Positions 31,166 to 41,013 of a stretch of 41,236 nucleotides of DNA are shown piece after piece. The DNA is from Singulisphaera sp. GP187 (GTDB taxonomy: Bacteria; Planctomycetota; Planctomycetia; Gemmatales; Gemmataceae): the NCBI GenBank assembly GCA_945905925.1, contig CAMDQN010000058.1, forward strand, positions 1 to 41,236, read 5' to 3'. The position numbers and the translations under genes were made by a program. A model generated the notes under the pieces. It was given only the letters and a program-made list of their open reading frames with translations. It made no database searches and was not told the origin of the DNA. Positions within the stretch are counted from its first letter, which is position 1; each line of letters opens with the position of its first letter.

Positions 31166-32878
31166 GTGACCCACGGTCGTGATCTCGTCGCCGAACTGCC
31201 CTGGATTACTCACTACCCGAGCAATGTTCCGCCGCACCTGAAGTACCCAGCCGAACCGGTCTACTGGCTGCTCGAAGAAGCCGCTCGGAGGCTTCCAGAT
31301 AGAGTTGCGTGCCGACATCGCCGCGCGACGCTGACCTACGCGGAGTTGCTCGACCGCAGCCGGCGGATGGCATCCGCAATGCGTACGCGCGGTCTCAAGA
31401 CGGGCGACCGCGTCGCGCTTCTCATGCCGAACATGACGGACTATCTCGTCAGTTTGTTTGGTACGTGGATGGCCGGTGGTGTCGTGCTGCCGCTGAACCC
31501 GCTCATGGTCGCGGAGGAAGTCGTTGCACTTCTCAAAGTAACCGGTTGCAGGTTCGTGGTTGCGCTCGATGTCCTCTTGCCACTTCTGGGCCGGCAAGGG
31601 GAAATCAGACCCGACGTGGTGTTCGTCACCACGTTGAAGCGTGGTCTGCCGCTCTGGGATCGATTCCTTTACAAACTCGTCCGCTGGCACCGGCTCGGGT
31701 TGTTCTCGCGGTTCGTCCCAGAAGCCGCGGTGGACCTGCAAGACGCGATCGAATCGGCATCGGTCGATTTCGAGCCTCACCGGGCGCGACCGGAAGACAT
31801 CGCGAACATCCTGCCAACCGGCGGAACCACGGGGAAGCCGAAAGCCGTCGTGTTGACTCACGGGAACCTGCTCGCCAACGCCTGGCAAGTGCGGCACTGG
31901 AGCGGTGGCCGGTTCGGTGAGGACACAATCCTCTCCTGTCTCCCGTTCTTTCACAGTTACGGATTGATGACCTGCGCGCTCAACGGCGTGGCTACCTGTG
32001 CGACGCTCGTGCTTCACCACCGGTTCCAGGCGGAGAAGGTTCTCAGGTTAATCGAGCACACCCGGCCAACGCTCGCGCCCGCGGTCCCCGCGATGCTGGC
32101 GGCCTTCAACGCGGTCCTCGCGAAGCGACACTACGACGTGACATCGATTCGCGCCGTTATCTCCGGCGGTGGACCGCTTCCGACCTCGGTGGCTGCCGAG
32201 TTCACCAAGCGCAGCGGCGCCGTAGTCGTCGAAGGGTACGGGCTGTCCGAAGCAAGCCCAGTGACGCACGCGGGTCCACTCGACGGCAAGGCACGTCCGG
32301 GAACCATCGGCCTGCCGCTGCCGGATACCGACGCGAAGATCGTCGATCCAGAAACCGGCCTGGTGGTTCTCCCGCCAGGGCAAGTGGGCGAGCTAATCAT
32401 TCGCGGTCCGCAGGTGATGGCCGGTTACTGGAACGACCCGGAAGCGACTGCCGCCGTGCTTCGCGACGGGTGGCTCTTCACCGGCGACTTGGCGATCTGC
32501 GACGCCGACGGTTTCTTCAAGATCGTGGACCGCAAGAAAGACTTAATCATCACGTCCGGCGTAAACGTGTACCCGACCGATGTGGAACACGTGTTATGCA
32601 CATTCGATGACATTGAGGATGTCGCGGTGATCGGCGTGCCGGACCCCGTGCGCGGCGAGTTGGTCAAGGCGATCGTCGTGCTGAAAGCCGGTCGCACGTT
32701 CAGCCGCAAGGCGTTCGATAGCTTCGCCCGTGAACACCTCGAAGTCCACAAACGCCCGCGTGTCGTGACCGTGGTTCAGGGTCCGCTGCCGCGAAACGGA
32801 CTCGGGAAACTGCTCCGTCGCGTTCTGCGCGATACGAGCGGCAGCGAGCAAGCCAACCGCACCGACGAAGCCGCGTAG
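31166..32878 (+). CDS. fadD: Long-chain-fatty-acid CoA ligase (AMP-forming)
   Basis: A 570-residue enzyme that activates fatty acids with ATP and CoA. The P-loop-like motif L-P-T-G-G-T-T-G-K-P-K-A-V is at about residues 214-226, E-G-Y-G-L-S-E-A-S-P at about 355, and G-W-L-F-T-G-D-L at about 434, followed by D-R-K-K-D-L-I-I-T-S-G-V-N-V-Y-P. The start was set at the second GTG of a GTG-GTG pair (31166), 7 nt after GGGAGG, giving the normal length. A longer frame from 31007 is possible but lacks a ribosome site. It is the first gene of a four-gene operon (gaps of 38, 38 and 33 nt). Chain-length preference cannot be read. Confidence 0.88.
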   Translation: MTHGRDLVAELPWITHYPSNVPPHLKYPAEPVYWLLEEAARRLPDRVACRHRRATLTYAELLDRSRRMASAMRTRGLKTGDRVALLMPNMTDYLVSLFGTWMAGGVVLPLNPLMVAEEVVALLKVTGCRFVVALDVLLPLLGRQGEIRPDVVFVTTLKRGLPLWDRFLYKLVRWHRLGLFSRFVPEAAVDLQDAIESASVDFEPHRARPEDIANILPTGGTTGKPKAVVLTHGNLLANAWQVRHWSGGRFGEDTILSCLPFFHSYGLMTCALNGVATCATLVLHHRFQAEKVLRLIEHTRPTLAPAVPAMLAAFNAVLAKRHYDVTSIRAVISGGGPLPTSVAAEFTKRSGAVVVEGYGLSEASPVTHAGPLDGKARPGTIGLPLPDTDAKIVDPETGLVVLPPGQVGELIIRGPQVMAGYWNDPEATAAVLRDGWLFTGDLAICDADGFFKIVDRKKDLIITSGVNVYPTDVEHVLCTFDDIEDVAVIGVPDPVRGELVKAIVVLKAGRTFSRKAFDSFAREHLEVHKRPRVVTVVQGPLPRNGLGKLLRRVLRDTSGSEQANRTDEAA

Positions 32879-32916
32879 CGCGGATCTCAGTTCCAATCGC
32901 CCGGGAGGTTCTTCGC

Positions 32917-34218
32917 GTGGCCTCAACGCCATTACCGCCGCTCGCGGTGCTTGCCGGAGTGCGGACGCCGTTCGCAAAAGCGTTCGGTGCCCTCGTGAGT
33001 GTGCCCGCGGATCAACTCGGGCGCGTCGCGGTCGAAGGCGCACTGAACCAAGCCGGGGTGCGCCCCGACGATGTCGGTGAGGTCGTGTTCGGGAACGTCT
33101 CCGGGCCACCCGAGGCGTCGAACGTCGGCCGGGTGATCGCGCTGCGTAGTGGCATCCCGCAAGACCGCATCGGCCACACGGTCAACCGCAACTGTGCATC
33201 CGGGATGGAAGCGGTCTTCTCCGCGTGGCACGCGCTCACCGAAGGGCGCTCGACACTCGCCATCGCCGGTGGCACCGAGTCGATGTCGAACGTGCCGCTA
33301 TTGTGGAACCGCAAGGCACGTGAATTCTTCCTCGCATGGAATCGCGCCGGTTTCTTCGGCAAACTCGGACTCGCGGTTCGTAAGACGCGCCCGGCGCTGT
33401 TCAAACCAGTGGCTGCGCTCGAACTTGGCCTGACCGACCCAACGTGCGGGTTGAATATGGGCCAGACCGCGGAGGTTCTCGCGAAGGAATTCGGCATCTC
33501 GCGCGCGGAACAGGATCAGTTCGCGTTGACGAGTCATCAACGAGCGGTCGCGGCGTGGAAACGCGGGTTCTTCGACGGTGAAGTGGTGACCATCCCGGAC
33601 GAGGTAACCGGCAACGCGGCCGTGGCAATGGACACCGGACCGCGAGCAAATCAGTCACTCGACGCGCTGGCCAAACTGAAGCCGATCTTCGACCGCGCGA
33701 ACGGAACGGTGACCGCGGGGAACAGTTGTCCGATCACTGACGGGGCCGCGGCGCTTGTGCTGACGCCGGCGGATCACCTGGCCGGGCGCCGGCCGCTCGG
33801 CTTCGTGCGCGATTACGCGATCGCGGGGTGCGACCCGCGGCGCATGGGTTTGGGGCCGGTGTACGCGATCAACAAGTTGCTCCAGAAAACCGGGCGGCAG
33901 CTATCGGACTTCGAGTTGATCGAGATAAACGAGGCATTCGCCGTGCAGGTGCTCGCGTGCGGAAAGGCGCTCGCGTCCAACGACTTCGCGAAACGCGAAC
34001 TCGCGCAGGATTCAGCCGTTGGGGTGCTGGACTTCGATCGGCTCAACGTGAACGGGGGGGCGATCGCGCTCGGTCACCCCGTTGGCACCTCCGGCACGCG
34101 ACTCATCCTCACGTTATTGCGAGCACTGCGTGTCCGCGGGTTGAAACACGGACTTGCCGCGCTGTGCGTAGGCGGCGGTCAGGGTGCCGCCGTGTGGGTG
34201 GAAACGGAGATCACGTAG
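32917..34218 (+). CDS. Acetyl-CoA acyltransferase (thiolase)
   Basis: A 433-residue thiolase that cleaves 3-ketoacyl-CoA to acetyl-CoA and a shortened acyl-CoA. The nucleophile C93 lies in N-R-N-C-A-S-G-M-E-A. Further motifs are N-G-G-A-I-A-L-G-H-P-V-G-T-S-G and C-V-G-G-G-Q-G with the second active-site Cys. It is slightly long for a thiolase, like the FadI type. GTG start at 32917 with GGGAGG eight nt upstream. Its place between the ligase and the FadB-like gene supports a degradative role rather than acetoacetyl-CoA synthesis. Confidence 0.92.
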   Translation: MASTPLPPLAVLAGVRTPFAKAFGALVSVPADQLGRVAVEGALNQAGVRPDDVGEVVFGNVSGPPEASNVGRVIALRSGIPQDRIGHTVNRNCASGMEAVFSAWHALTEGRSTLAIAGGTESMSNVPLLWNRKAREFFLAWNRAGFFGKLGLAVRKTRPALFKPVAALELGLTDPTCGLNMGQTAEVLAKEFGISRAEQDQFALTSHQRAVAAWKRGFFDGEVVTIPDEVTGNAAVAMDTGPRANQSLDALAKLKPIFDRANGTVTAGNSCPITDGAAALVLTPADHLAGRRPLGFVRDYAIAGCDPRRMGLGPVYAINKLLQKTGRQLSDFELIEINEAFAVQVLACGKALASNDFAKRELAQDSAVGVLDFDRLNVNGGAIALGHPVGTSGTRLILTLLRALRVRGLKHGLAALCVGGGQGAAVWVETEIT

Positions 34219-34256
34219 TCCGCAGTCTGGAACGCTCGACAAAACCGGAGGATGAC

Positions 34257-36419
34257 ATGCCCGACGACTTCCGACACATGAAGATCGACCGCGACTCCCG
34301 CGGCGTGGTGACGGTTACTCTCGACGTGGCCGGTTCACCAGTCAACGTCTTCAACGAACAAGTCTTCGCGGAACTACGCGACGTGGTCGAGGAACTCGAA
34401 CACAAACCGCCGCGCGTGGTGGTATTCCGAAGTGGGAAGGCGTCGGGCTTTCTCGCCGGTGCCGAAGTGCATCAGATTCGCAGGCTCGAATCCGCTGACC
34501 ACGTGCGTGCGGTCCTCACGGCGGGGCAGGAGCTGTTCGTTCGCATCGAGCGCCTGCCGTGCCCAACGATCGCGGTGATCCACGGTGTCTGTCTCGGCGG
34601 GGGGCTGGAATTCGCGCTCGCGTGTCGGTATCGGATCGCGCGCGCGGATTCCGGCACCAAACTCGGGCTTCCCGAAGTGCAACTCGGAATCATTCCCGGT
34701 TGGGGCGGCACGCAACGCCTCCCGCGACTTGTCGGCGTTCGCCGCGCTCTGTCGATGATCCTCGAAGGCAGCACACTCGCCGCGGAGAAAGCCGCGAAGG
34801 TTGGGTTAGTTGATGTCAGCGTGCCGCCGAACACGTTTGAAGCAGGTGTGAATCAGTTCATTGAAGACCGCCTCGCTGGTCGGTCGGTGCGGCGGTCCGC
34901 TCGCGGGCTGGCCGGCGCGATTCTTGACGGAACGTGGCCGGGGCGGAAGGTCGTGTTCTCGCTCGCGCGAAGGAAAGCCGCGACTCGCGGTCTGCATTAC
35001 CCCGCAGTCGGCGCTGCGATCCGTGCGGTCGGAGCCGGGCTTGGTGGTCCGCGAGACACCGGGTTTGCCACGGAGCGAGAGGAATTCGTCGGCGTCATCT
35101 TCACGCCCGCAGCGCGGAACTTGATCGACATCTTCCTTCACCGGGAGAAGGCTCGCAAGCGCGCGACGTGGGTTCACGACGACGTCCGCCCGCGGTCTGT
35201 CAAGCGCGTCGCGGTCCTCGGTGCGGGCACGATGGGCGCCGGGATCGCGCAGTTGCTCGTGGTCAACGGTATCCAGGTTGCGCTGAAGGACGTGAACGCT
35301 GAACTCGTCGCAGCGGGAACGGCGAAGGTCGCGGCACTCACGCGAGAAGCAGTCGCGAAGGGCGTGCTTTCCCGCGAAGAAGGCGAAGCGGCCATCCAAC
35401 GAGTGACTCCAACTTTCGCGGACGAAGCGATCGCCGGCGCCGACCTCGCGATCGAAGCCGTTGTGGAACGACTCGACGTCAAGCGGACGGTCTTCCGCGA
35501 ACTCGCGGAGCGGCTCGGCCCGTCGGCGGTACTCGCAACGAACACGTCGGCACTCTCGGTTTCGCGGATTGCCGAAGCGACGCCGCAACCCGAACGCGTT
35601 GCGGGTCTGCACTTCTTCAACCCGGTTCACCGGATGCCGCTGGTCGAAGTCGTTCGCGGCACATCCACCTGCGACGAGGCGATTGCCACGCTCGTGGAAC
35701 TCGTGCGGAAGCTCGGCAAGGTGCCCGTGGTTGTCGCGGACAGCCCCGGGTTCCTCGTGAACCGCATTCTGTTCCCGTATCTGGACGAAGCCGTTCGGCT
35801 GGTAATCACGGGTTCGCGGGCGCGAGACGTCGATGGCGAAGCCGAGCGATTCGGGATGCCGATGGGACCGCTCGAATTGCTCGACCAGATCGGTATCGAC
35901 ATCGCCGCGGACGTGGCGAAGACCTTCGCGGCGCTCAGCGCCGATGTTGGGCCGACGCCTGCGCGATTCGCCGAGATGGTGAAGGATGGCGCGATCGGAA
36001 AGAAGGCCGGCCGCGGGTTCTACGAGTATCGCGACGGAATTCGCACCGGCTCCACTCGCTGGGCTGTGAGCGCAAAGACGCGACCGACACTCCGCCACGC
36101 GCCCGGAGAGCGAAGCGAGGTGCAGTGCCGGTTGATTCACCCAATGATTAACGAGGCCGCTAAGTGCCTCGAAGCCGGCATCGTAGCGGAAGCCTGGGCG
36201 CTCGATCTGGCAATGGTGATGGGCACCGGGTTCGCGCCGTTCCGCGGCGGTCCGCTTCATTGTGCCGACGCGCTCGGTCCGGCCCGCGTGGTGCGAGAAC
36301 TGGAATCGCTCCGCGCGCAGCACGGTGCGCGGTTCGAGCCGTGCGCGATGTTGCGATCACTGGCCGCCGAGGGCCACGGCTTTTTCGCGGAACCGAGCCA
36401 CGCGACCGCGACCGTTTAG
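34257..36419 (+). CDS. Multifunctional fatty-acid oxidation enzyme (enoyl-CoA hydratase / 3-hydroxyacyl-CoA dehydrogenase)
   Basis: A 720-residue FadB/FadJ-type alpha subunit. Residues 10-190 are the crotonase domain (G-F-L-A-G-A-E, G-V-C-L-G-G-G-L-E-F-A-L-A, and L-P-E-V-Q-L-G-I-I-P-G-W-G-G-T with the acidic catalytic residues). From about 318 the NAD-binding motif V-A-V-L-G-A-G-T-M-G-A-G-I starts the hydroxyacyl-CoA dehydrogenase domain, with H-F-F-N-P-V-H-R-M-P-L-V-E-V-V and two C-terminal helical domains (G-R-G-F-Y-E-Y). Length fits the family. ATG 34257 has GGAGGA in front. It hydrates trans-2-enoyl-CoA and oxidises the 3-hydroxy product, passing it to the thiolase upstream. Confidence 0.93.
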   Translation: MPDDFRHMKIDRDSRGVVTVTLDVAGSPVNVFNEQVFAELRDVVEELEHKPPRVVVFRSGKASGFLAGAEVHQIRRLESADHVRAVLTAGQELFVRIERLPCPTIAVIHGVCLGGGLEFALACRYRIARADSGTKLGLPEVQLGIIPGWGGTQRLPRLVGVRRALSMILEGSTLAAEKAAKVGLVDVSVPPNTFEAGVNQFIEDRLAGRSVRRSARGLAGAILDGTWPGRKVVFSLARRKAATRGLHYPAVGAAIRAVGAGLGGPRDTGFATEREEFVGVIFTPAARNLIDIFLHREKARKRATWVHDDVRPRSVKRVAVLGAGTMGAGIAQLLVVNGIQVALKDVNAELVAAGTAKVAALTREAVAKGVLSREEGEAAIQRVTPTFADEAIAGADLAIEAVVERLDVKRTVFRELAERLGPSAVLATNTSALSVSRIAEATPQPERVAGLHFFNPVHRMPLVEVVRGTSTCDEAIATLVELVRKLGKVPVVVADSPGFLVNRILFPYLDEAVRLVITGSRARDVDGEAERFGMPMGPLELLDQIGIDIAADVAKTFAALSADVGPTPARFAEMVKDGAIGKKAGRGFYEYRDGIRTGSTRWAVSAKTRPTLRHAPGERSEVQCRLIHPMINEAAKCLEAGIVAEAWALDLAMVMGTGFAPFRGGPLHCADALGPARVVRELESLRAQHGARFEPCAMLRSLAAEGHGFFAEPSHATATV

Positions 36420-36452
36420 CGAACATTCCGTTCGTCATCGTTGAGGAATCAC

Positions 36453-38414
36453 ATGAACACGTACAACCACACGCCCACGGGCGTCGCAACGGAAGAGCCT
36501 GTTGTGCGGTCCGAGCCGAAGCCCGATCCGGCTAAGCCCGCAAGCTTCGCCGAAGTCGCCCTCCGCCTCGGCGGAAAAGGCGCGGAAGAAGTTCGCCGCA
36601 TGGGCGCGGTGGACGCGGCCGACGATCAGGTCGAATCGCTGTTCGCGGCGCACTACCGCACCGCCGCCAGCCCGGTTCACCTTGCCGTGTGGAACGCGGA
36701 GGTTTCTTCGGAACTTTGGCATTTCCAGGCGCCTGCGACCTCGCCGGCGATCGAAAAGGTGATGAGCGATTCGCTTGCGGTCGTGCGCAATCACCGCGCG
36801 GCGGGAACGCTCTTCGACGCGAACCGCAAGATCAGCGAAACCGTTCTCGGTGAACTCGCCACGGCGGGATATTGGGGTCTGCTCGTCGATCAGAAATACG
36901 GCGGGTCCGGCGCCGGCTTTTCGCGGTGCGCCGCGTTCCTCACGCAGATGGCGACCATCGATCCGACCATCGCTGGGCTGGCGTCGGTTCACGGTTGCAT
37001 CGGTGCTGTTGATCCGGTGCAGGCGTTTGGAAACGCGGAACAGAAATCGCGGTGGCTCCCCGAACTCGCGAGCGGCCGGCGGCTATCAGCGTTCGCGCTC
37101 ACCGAACCGGGCGCTGGGTCCGACCTCACGGCACTCCGCACGACCGCGGTTCGCGACGGCGGCGACTACCTCGTCACCGGCGAGAAACTGTTCATCACGA
37201 ATGTCGCGCCGGGCCGCACGATCGGGCTTGTGTGTTTGATCGAAGGCAAGCCGGCGGTACTCGTCGTCGATTTGCCATCCGCGGAGACACCCGCGTTTCG
37301 GCTGACGACCTACGGCCTCTATGCTCTGAAACACTGCCACAATCGCGGCATCGTGTTTGACAAGTTCCGCGTTCCCGCCGTGAACCTGCTCGACCCTGGC
37401 ACCGGCGACGGCCTCACCATCGCGTATCACGGCCTGAATCGCGGACGAGTCGCACTGTGCGCGAACGCCGCCGGCACAATGCGCCAGATGCTGGCCGACA
37501 TGATCCCGTGGGCGCGCTTCCGCGTGACCTACGGTCAGGCCATCGTCAGGCGCGAACTCGTGCAGCGCCGCCTCGGAGTCCTCGCCGGGTTAATCGTGGG
37601 CTGCGATGCTCTCACGCAATGGTGCGCGGGCTTGCTCGATGCCGGGTTCCGCGGCGAGATGGAGTGCATCGTCGCCAAAATCTTCGGCAGCGAATCGCAG
37701 AAGGAAGCAGCGATCGAACTGTACATGAAGACGCACGGTGGGCGCGCGTTCTTACACGGGCACTTATTCGGGGACAATGTCCACGAGTTCCTCGCCCCGT
37801 GCATCTACGAGGGCGAAGGTGAGATGCTCGGCATGGCCTTCTTCAAATCGCTCGTGAAGGAACATGGCGTGCGATACTTCGAGCCGATCGGAAAAATCCT
37901 GGCCGCGAACAACATCCGCAAGCCCAGTCTTGTGAACCCCGTTCACCTGTGGAAACTGAAAGGCCCGATGTGGCAGTACGCGAAGTGGTTCCTGGGTCAG
38001 CGCGTGCAGCGCCGCCAGGCTGCGTTGCCGCGAATGCCGCGAGAACTGCGTGAACACGCCGAGTACGCGGCTCACGGACTGCGCAACATGGCGAAAGAGA
38101 TTTCGGGCACGATGCGGAAGCACCAACTGAAGCTCGCGGACCGGCAATGCAGGATGTCGGAGTTGTCGTCCCGCGTCCAATCACTCGCAGTGATCCTCTG
38201 CGCGAGTCTGTACGCCGCGGGGCAGAAAGACGAACTCGTGCGTCAAGCGGCGGACGGGCTTTGTCGCCGCTTGACACGACAACTCACCGGAGCGCGCGCA
38301 ACCGACCGCGACCTGCGCCACCTCACGGACCTCGGCGCGGCCATCGCCGAAGGGCACCCGGACCTGACCGTGGGCGTCGAACCGAAACCGATCCTGATGC
38401 CCTACCAGAGGTAG
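36453..38414 (+). CDS. Large acyl-CoA dehydrogenase
   Basis: A 653-residue flavoprotein for the first oxidation of beta-oxidation. A unique N-terminal region (1 to about 90) precedes the acyl-CoA dehydrogenase core: G-L-L-V-D-Q-K-Y-G-G-S-G-A-G, F-A-L-T-E-P-G-A-G-S-D-L, F-I-T-N-V, and Y-E-G-E-G-E-M-L, which carries the probable catalytic Glu. A C-terminal helical extension of about 150 residues makes it resemble very-long-chain (VLCAD-like) enzymes rather than the 380-residue short-chain type. ATG 36453 follows GAGGA. Electron-transfer flavoprotein genes are not in the window. Confidence 0.88.
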   Translation: MNTYNHTPTGVATEEPVVRSEPKPDPAKPASFAEVALRLGGKGAEEVRRMGAVDAADDQVESLFAAHYRTAASPVHLAVWNAEVSSELWHFQAPATSPAIEKVMSDSLAVVRNHRAAGTLFDANRKISETVLGELATAGYWGLLVDQKYGGSGAGFSRCAAFLTQMATIDPTIAGLASVHGCIGAVDPVQAFGNAEQKSRWLPELASGRRLSAFALTEPGAGSDLTALRTTAVRDGGDYLVTGEKLFITNVAPGRTIGLVCLIEGKPAVLVVDLPSAETPAFRLTTYGLYALKHCHNRGIVFDKFRVPAVNLLDPGTGDGLTIAYHGLNRGRVALCANAAGTMRQMLADMIPWARFRVTYGQAIVRRELVQRRLGVLAGLIVGCDALTQWCAGLLDAGFRGEMECIVAKIFGSESQKEAAIELYMKTHGGRAFLHGHLFGDNVHEFLAPCIYEGEGEMLGMAFFKSLVKEHGVRYFEPIGKILAANNIRKPSLVNPVHLWKLKGPMWQYAKWFLGQRVQRRQAALPRMPRELREHAEYAAHGLRNMAKEISGTMRKHQLKLADRQCRMSELSSRVQSLAVILCASLYAAGQKDELVRQAADGLCRRLTRQLTGARATDRDLRHLTDLGAAIAEGHPDLTVGVEPKPILMPYQR

Positions 38415-38564
38415 TTCCGGGGCGTTCCAGACACCGCCGCTTTTAGTTGAGGCCGTTGCCCCGATCCGAAGCCCGACGCCCGACGCGGCAAGCAGCCGGA
38501 AAACTCTTGCGGTCGCCCCGCGAACGGGCTATACGCTCGCGTTTCGCCGTGCAAGGAGGCCGTC

Positions 38565-39488
38565 ATGCGTTACCCGCTCGCACTCGCTGTACTCGCTTTC
38601 GCGACGCTCGCGCTCGCGCAACCGCCAAAACTCGACACCGGCACAGCGGCCACGGTCAACGGCGAGTCGATCACGCTGACGGAAGTCGATGCCGTTCTGA
38701 AACACACGCTCCCGCTCACGCCATTGACCGCCGCGCAGAAGCGCCAGATGCGAATCGAAGTGCTTTCCGACATGGTCGATGACGTACTCCTGCGGCAATT
38801 TCTCCGCAAGAACGGCCCGAAGGTCGATCCGGTCGAGATCGACGCACAACTCAAGGCGTTCGGCGAGAAACTAAAGAAAGACGGAAAGACGCTTGCGGAC
38901 TTCTACAAGGAAACCGGGCAGACGGAATCACAGGTGAAGGAGTCGTGGACGACCGCGATGCAACTCACTGGCTACGTGAAATCGAACACGACCGAGGAGC
39001 AACTCAAGGCGTACTTCACGGCGAACAAGGATCACTTCGACTGCGTCGAGGTAAAGGTGCGGCACGTTGTCCTTCGCGTCGGCAAGACCGCCACTCCCGT
39101 GGAGCGCGCCGCGGCTAAAGAAAAACTCGAAGCGATTCGCACCGAGATCGCGGCCGGGAAGCTCGACTTCGCGGTAGCGGCGAAGAAGCACTCGCAGTGC
39201 CCGAGCGGGCCAACCGGAGGCGACATCGGCTCCATCGCGCGCAAGGGTGGGTTGGTGGATGAAGCGTTCGCGAAGGCCGCGTTCGCGCTGAAGCCGAACG
39301 AACTCAGCAGCGTGATCGAAACCGATTTCGGCTTTCACATTCTCCAGGTAACGGACCGAAAACCCGGCACGCCCAGCACCTACGACAAGTCCGCGACCGA
39401 CGTTCTCGATACCTATACAGACGACTTCCGCACCGAACTCATTGCCAAACTCCGCAAGCAGGGACAGATTCAGATCAGCGTTCCGTAG
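38565..39488 (+). CDS. Secreted parvulin-type peptidyl-prolyl isomerase
   Basis: A 307-residue exported foldase of the PrsA/SurA type. The signal peptide is residues 1-18 (L-A-F-A-T-L-A-L-A-Q). An N-terminal chaperone-like domain (A-A-T-V-N-G-E-S-I-T-L-T-E-V) is followed by the rotamase domain at about 160-265, with V-R-H-V-V-L-R-V, A-K-K-H-S-Q-C-P-S-G-P-T-G-G-D-I-G and F-G-F-H-I-L-Q-V-T-D-R. A very good ribosome site (AGGAGG) precedes ATG 38565. It assists folding of exported proteins. Its TAG is immediately joined by an inverted repeat. Confidence 0.9.
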   Translation: MRYPLALAVLAFATLALAQPPKLDTGTAATVNGESITLTEVDAVLKHTLPLTPLTAAQKRQMRIEVLSDMVDDVLLRQFLRKNGPKVDPVEIDAQLKAFGEKLKKDGKTLADFYKETGQTESQVKESWTTAMQLTGYVKSNTTEEQLKAYFTANKDHFDCVEVKVRHVVLRVGKTATPVERAAAKEKLEAIRTEIAAGKLDFAVAAKKHSQCPSGPTGGDIGSIARKGGLVDEAFAKAAFALKPNELSSVIETDFGFHILQVTDRKPGTPSTYDKSATDVLDTYTDDFRTELIAKLRKQGQIQISVP

Positions 39489-39581
39489 TGTTTTGTATTT
39501 GGTGTTTCGTGTTTGGTTCCGAGCAAAGCGCGCACCCTTACGTTTGAGGTGCGTCCCCGCGAAACACCAAACACAAAACAC
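39488..39581. repeat. GTGTTTGG-family inverted repeat, copy 3
   Basis: Arms 39488-39509 (GTGTTTTGTATTTGGTGTTT) and 39560-39581 are complementary with one mismatch; an inner GCGCACC / GGTGCGT pair extends the structure. The first base is the G of the TAG of the PPIase gene. Likely terminator; related to copies at 3485-3577 and 11909-11985. Confidence 0.8.
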
Positions 39582-39667
39582 CACTTTGTGATACTTTTCA
39601 CTTGCAGCGAATCCGGGCACTCACCTACAATACCTACTCATAAACAACACACGCGGGGGGAGTTACC

Positions 39668-40432
39668 GTGCCCGCCAAACTCTTCGACCTGACCGGGCGC
39701 GTGGCCCTTGTGACTGGCGGCAACAAGGGACTGGGCAAGGCGATGGCCCGCGGGTTCGCCGAAGCCGGAGCCGATGTCGTTATCGCCAGCCGCCACGAAA
39801 AAGAGTTGAAGACCGCACTCGACGAGATTCTGGCCGGGACCGGGGGCCAAGGGGCGTACTGTGTTACAGACGTTTCCGTTCGCGAGGATGTTAAAAAGCT
39901 CGCGCAGTTCGCGTTAGAGAAGATGGGAAGAGTTGACGTTCTGGTGAACAACGCCGGGATGAACGCACCGCAGGCGATCGATGCCATCACCGACGACACC
40001 TGGGACCGTGTCCTCGAAGTGAACCTGAGTTCGGTCATGGCGCTCACCCGCGAACTCGTGCCACAGATGAAACAGCGGCGGTGGGGTCGGGTGGTGCATA
40101 TTTCGTCGATCATGGGGCAGGTGTCTAAAGAGAAGCGGAACGTCTACTCCGCTACGAAGGCGGCGCTGATTGGCATGGCCCGCGCCAGCGCGCTCGATTT
40201 GGGACCGTTCGGCGTGACGGTGAACTGCATCGCGCCCGGACCATTCATGACCGACATGCCGATGTCGGTGCTGTCGGACCCGGAAAAGCAAGCGTTCGCG
40301 GACCGCACGGCGTTGGGTCGCTGGGCGCAACCGAGGGAGTTGGTCGGCCCGGTGCTGATGCTGTGCAGCGAGGCCGGGAGCTACGTCACCGGCCAGACGC
40401 TCTTCGTGGACGGCGGCTACTTGGCCCGCTGA
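39668..40432 (+). CDS. Short-chain dehydrogenase/reductase
   Basis: A 254-residue classical SDR. The cofactor motif T-G-G-N-K-G-L-G is at residues 16-23, N-N-A-G at 94-97, catalytic S146/S147 in H-I-S-S-I-M-G, and Y160-S-A-T-K164. The C-terminus G-Q-T-L-F-V-D-G-G-Y is typical of the 3-oxoacyl-ACP reductase / gluconate 5-dehydrogenase branch. A GTG start (39668) follows GGGGGAG. The substrate is not determined. The upstream repeat separates it from the PPIase. Confidence 0.88.
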   Translation: MPAKLFDLTGRVALVTGGNKGLGKAMARGFAEAGADVVIASRHEKELKTALDEILAGTGGQGAYCVTDVSVREDVKKLAQFALEKMGRVDVLVNNAGMNAPQAIDAITDDTWDRVLEVNLSSVMALTRELVPQMKQRRWGRVVHISSIMGQVSKEKRNVYSATKAALIGMARASALDLGPFGVTVNCIAPGPFMTDMPMSVLSDPEKQAFADRTALGRWAQPRELVGPVLMLCSEAGSYVTGQTLFVDGGYLAR

Positions 40433-40554
40433 GTGATAGGATAGTGTGACCACAACTTGCTTCGCCCTTTGACGAAATAGTATCCCTGTTGAGACGTTAC
40501 GCGGTTCGTTCTGGTCTCAACCCGGTACTCGCAACGTCGCGTAAGGTGAAGCGA

Positions 40555-41013
40555 ATGAACGCCTGCCCTCCTCTCTCGAATGCTGCCACGGTGATGAAGA
40601 GCGTCCACCACGATTGCATCGAGGAAGAAAACAAGTATCGCTGGCTGGAAAGCGAAAAGGCCGGGTACGATCTCGGTGAGGGGTGCGTAAACCATTGGGT
40701 GCAGGACCACTGGACCGGGTATCTGCGGGCGCGGTGGGTGGAGCATCTTCAGGGGAGATGTTTTTGGATCGAACTCGCCGGCCGCGACTTCGGCCTGCTC
40801 CTCAGCGAATTCCAAAACCAGACCGAACTGCTCAACCTCATCCTGAACCAACTCAAGACCGGCGGCGAGAACCTCGACGTCATCACCTGGGCCATCGCCA
40901 ACAACATTCCGATCGGTCCGGTCTACGAAATCCTCGAAGCCCTCGACGTGAACGGCAAGCGCCTGGCACACCGGTTCAACTGTCCACCCACGTCCGGCAC
41001 ACACACCGCCTGA
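40555..41013 (+). CDS. Hypothetical cytoplasmic protein
   Basis: A 152-residue protein without signal peptide or membrane segment. The middle is aromatic and charged (N-K-Y-R-W-L-E-S-E-K-A-G-Y-D-L-G, N-H-W-V-Q-D-H-W-T-G-Y) and the C-terminal part is helical (L-L-N-L-I-L-N-Q-L-K). It resembles no domain I can name. Codon use is like its neighbours. The ATG at 40555 follows AAGGTGA; another ATG 13 codons later is possible. Confidence 0.65.
   Translation: MNACPPLSNAATVMKSVHHDCIEEENKYRWLESEKAGYDLGEGCVNHWVQDHWTGYLRARWVEHLQGRCFWIELAGRDFGLLLSEFQNQTELLNLILNQLKTGGENLDVITWAIANNIPIGPVYEILEALDVNGKRLAHRFNCPPTSGTHTA

Noticed and set aside
34806-36323. Long antisense frames under real genes (here and at 4834-5859, 11875-13068, 17448-18890)
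   Set aside because: They are expected from strong GC-third-position bias; the sense frames carry recognised enzymes with catalytic residues.
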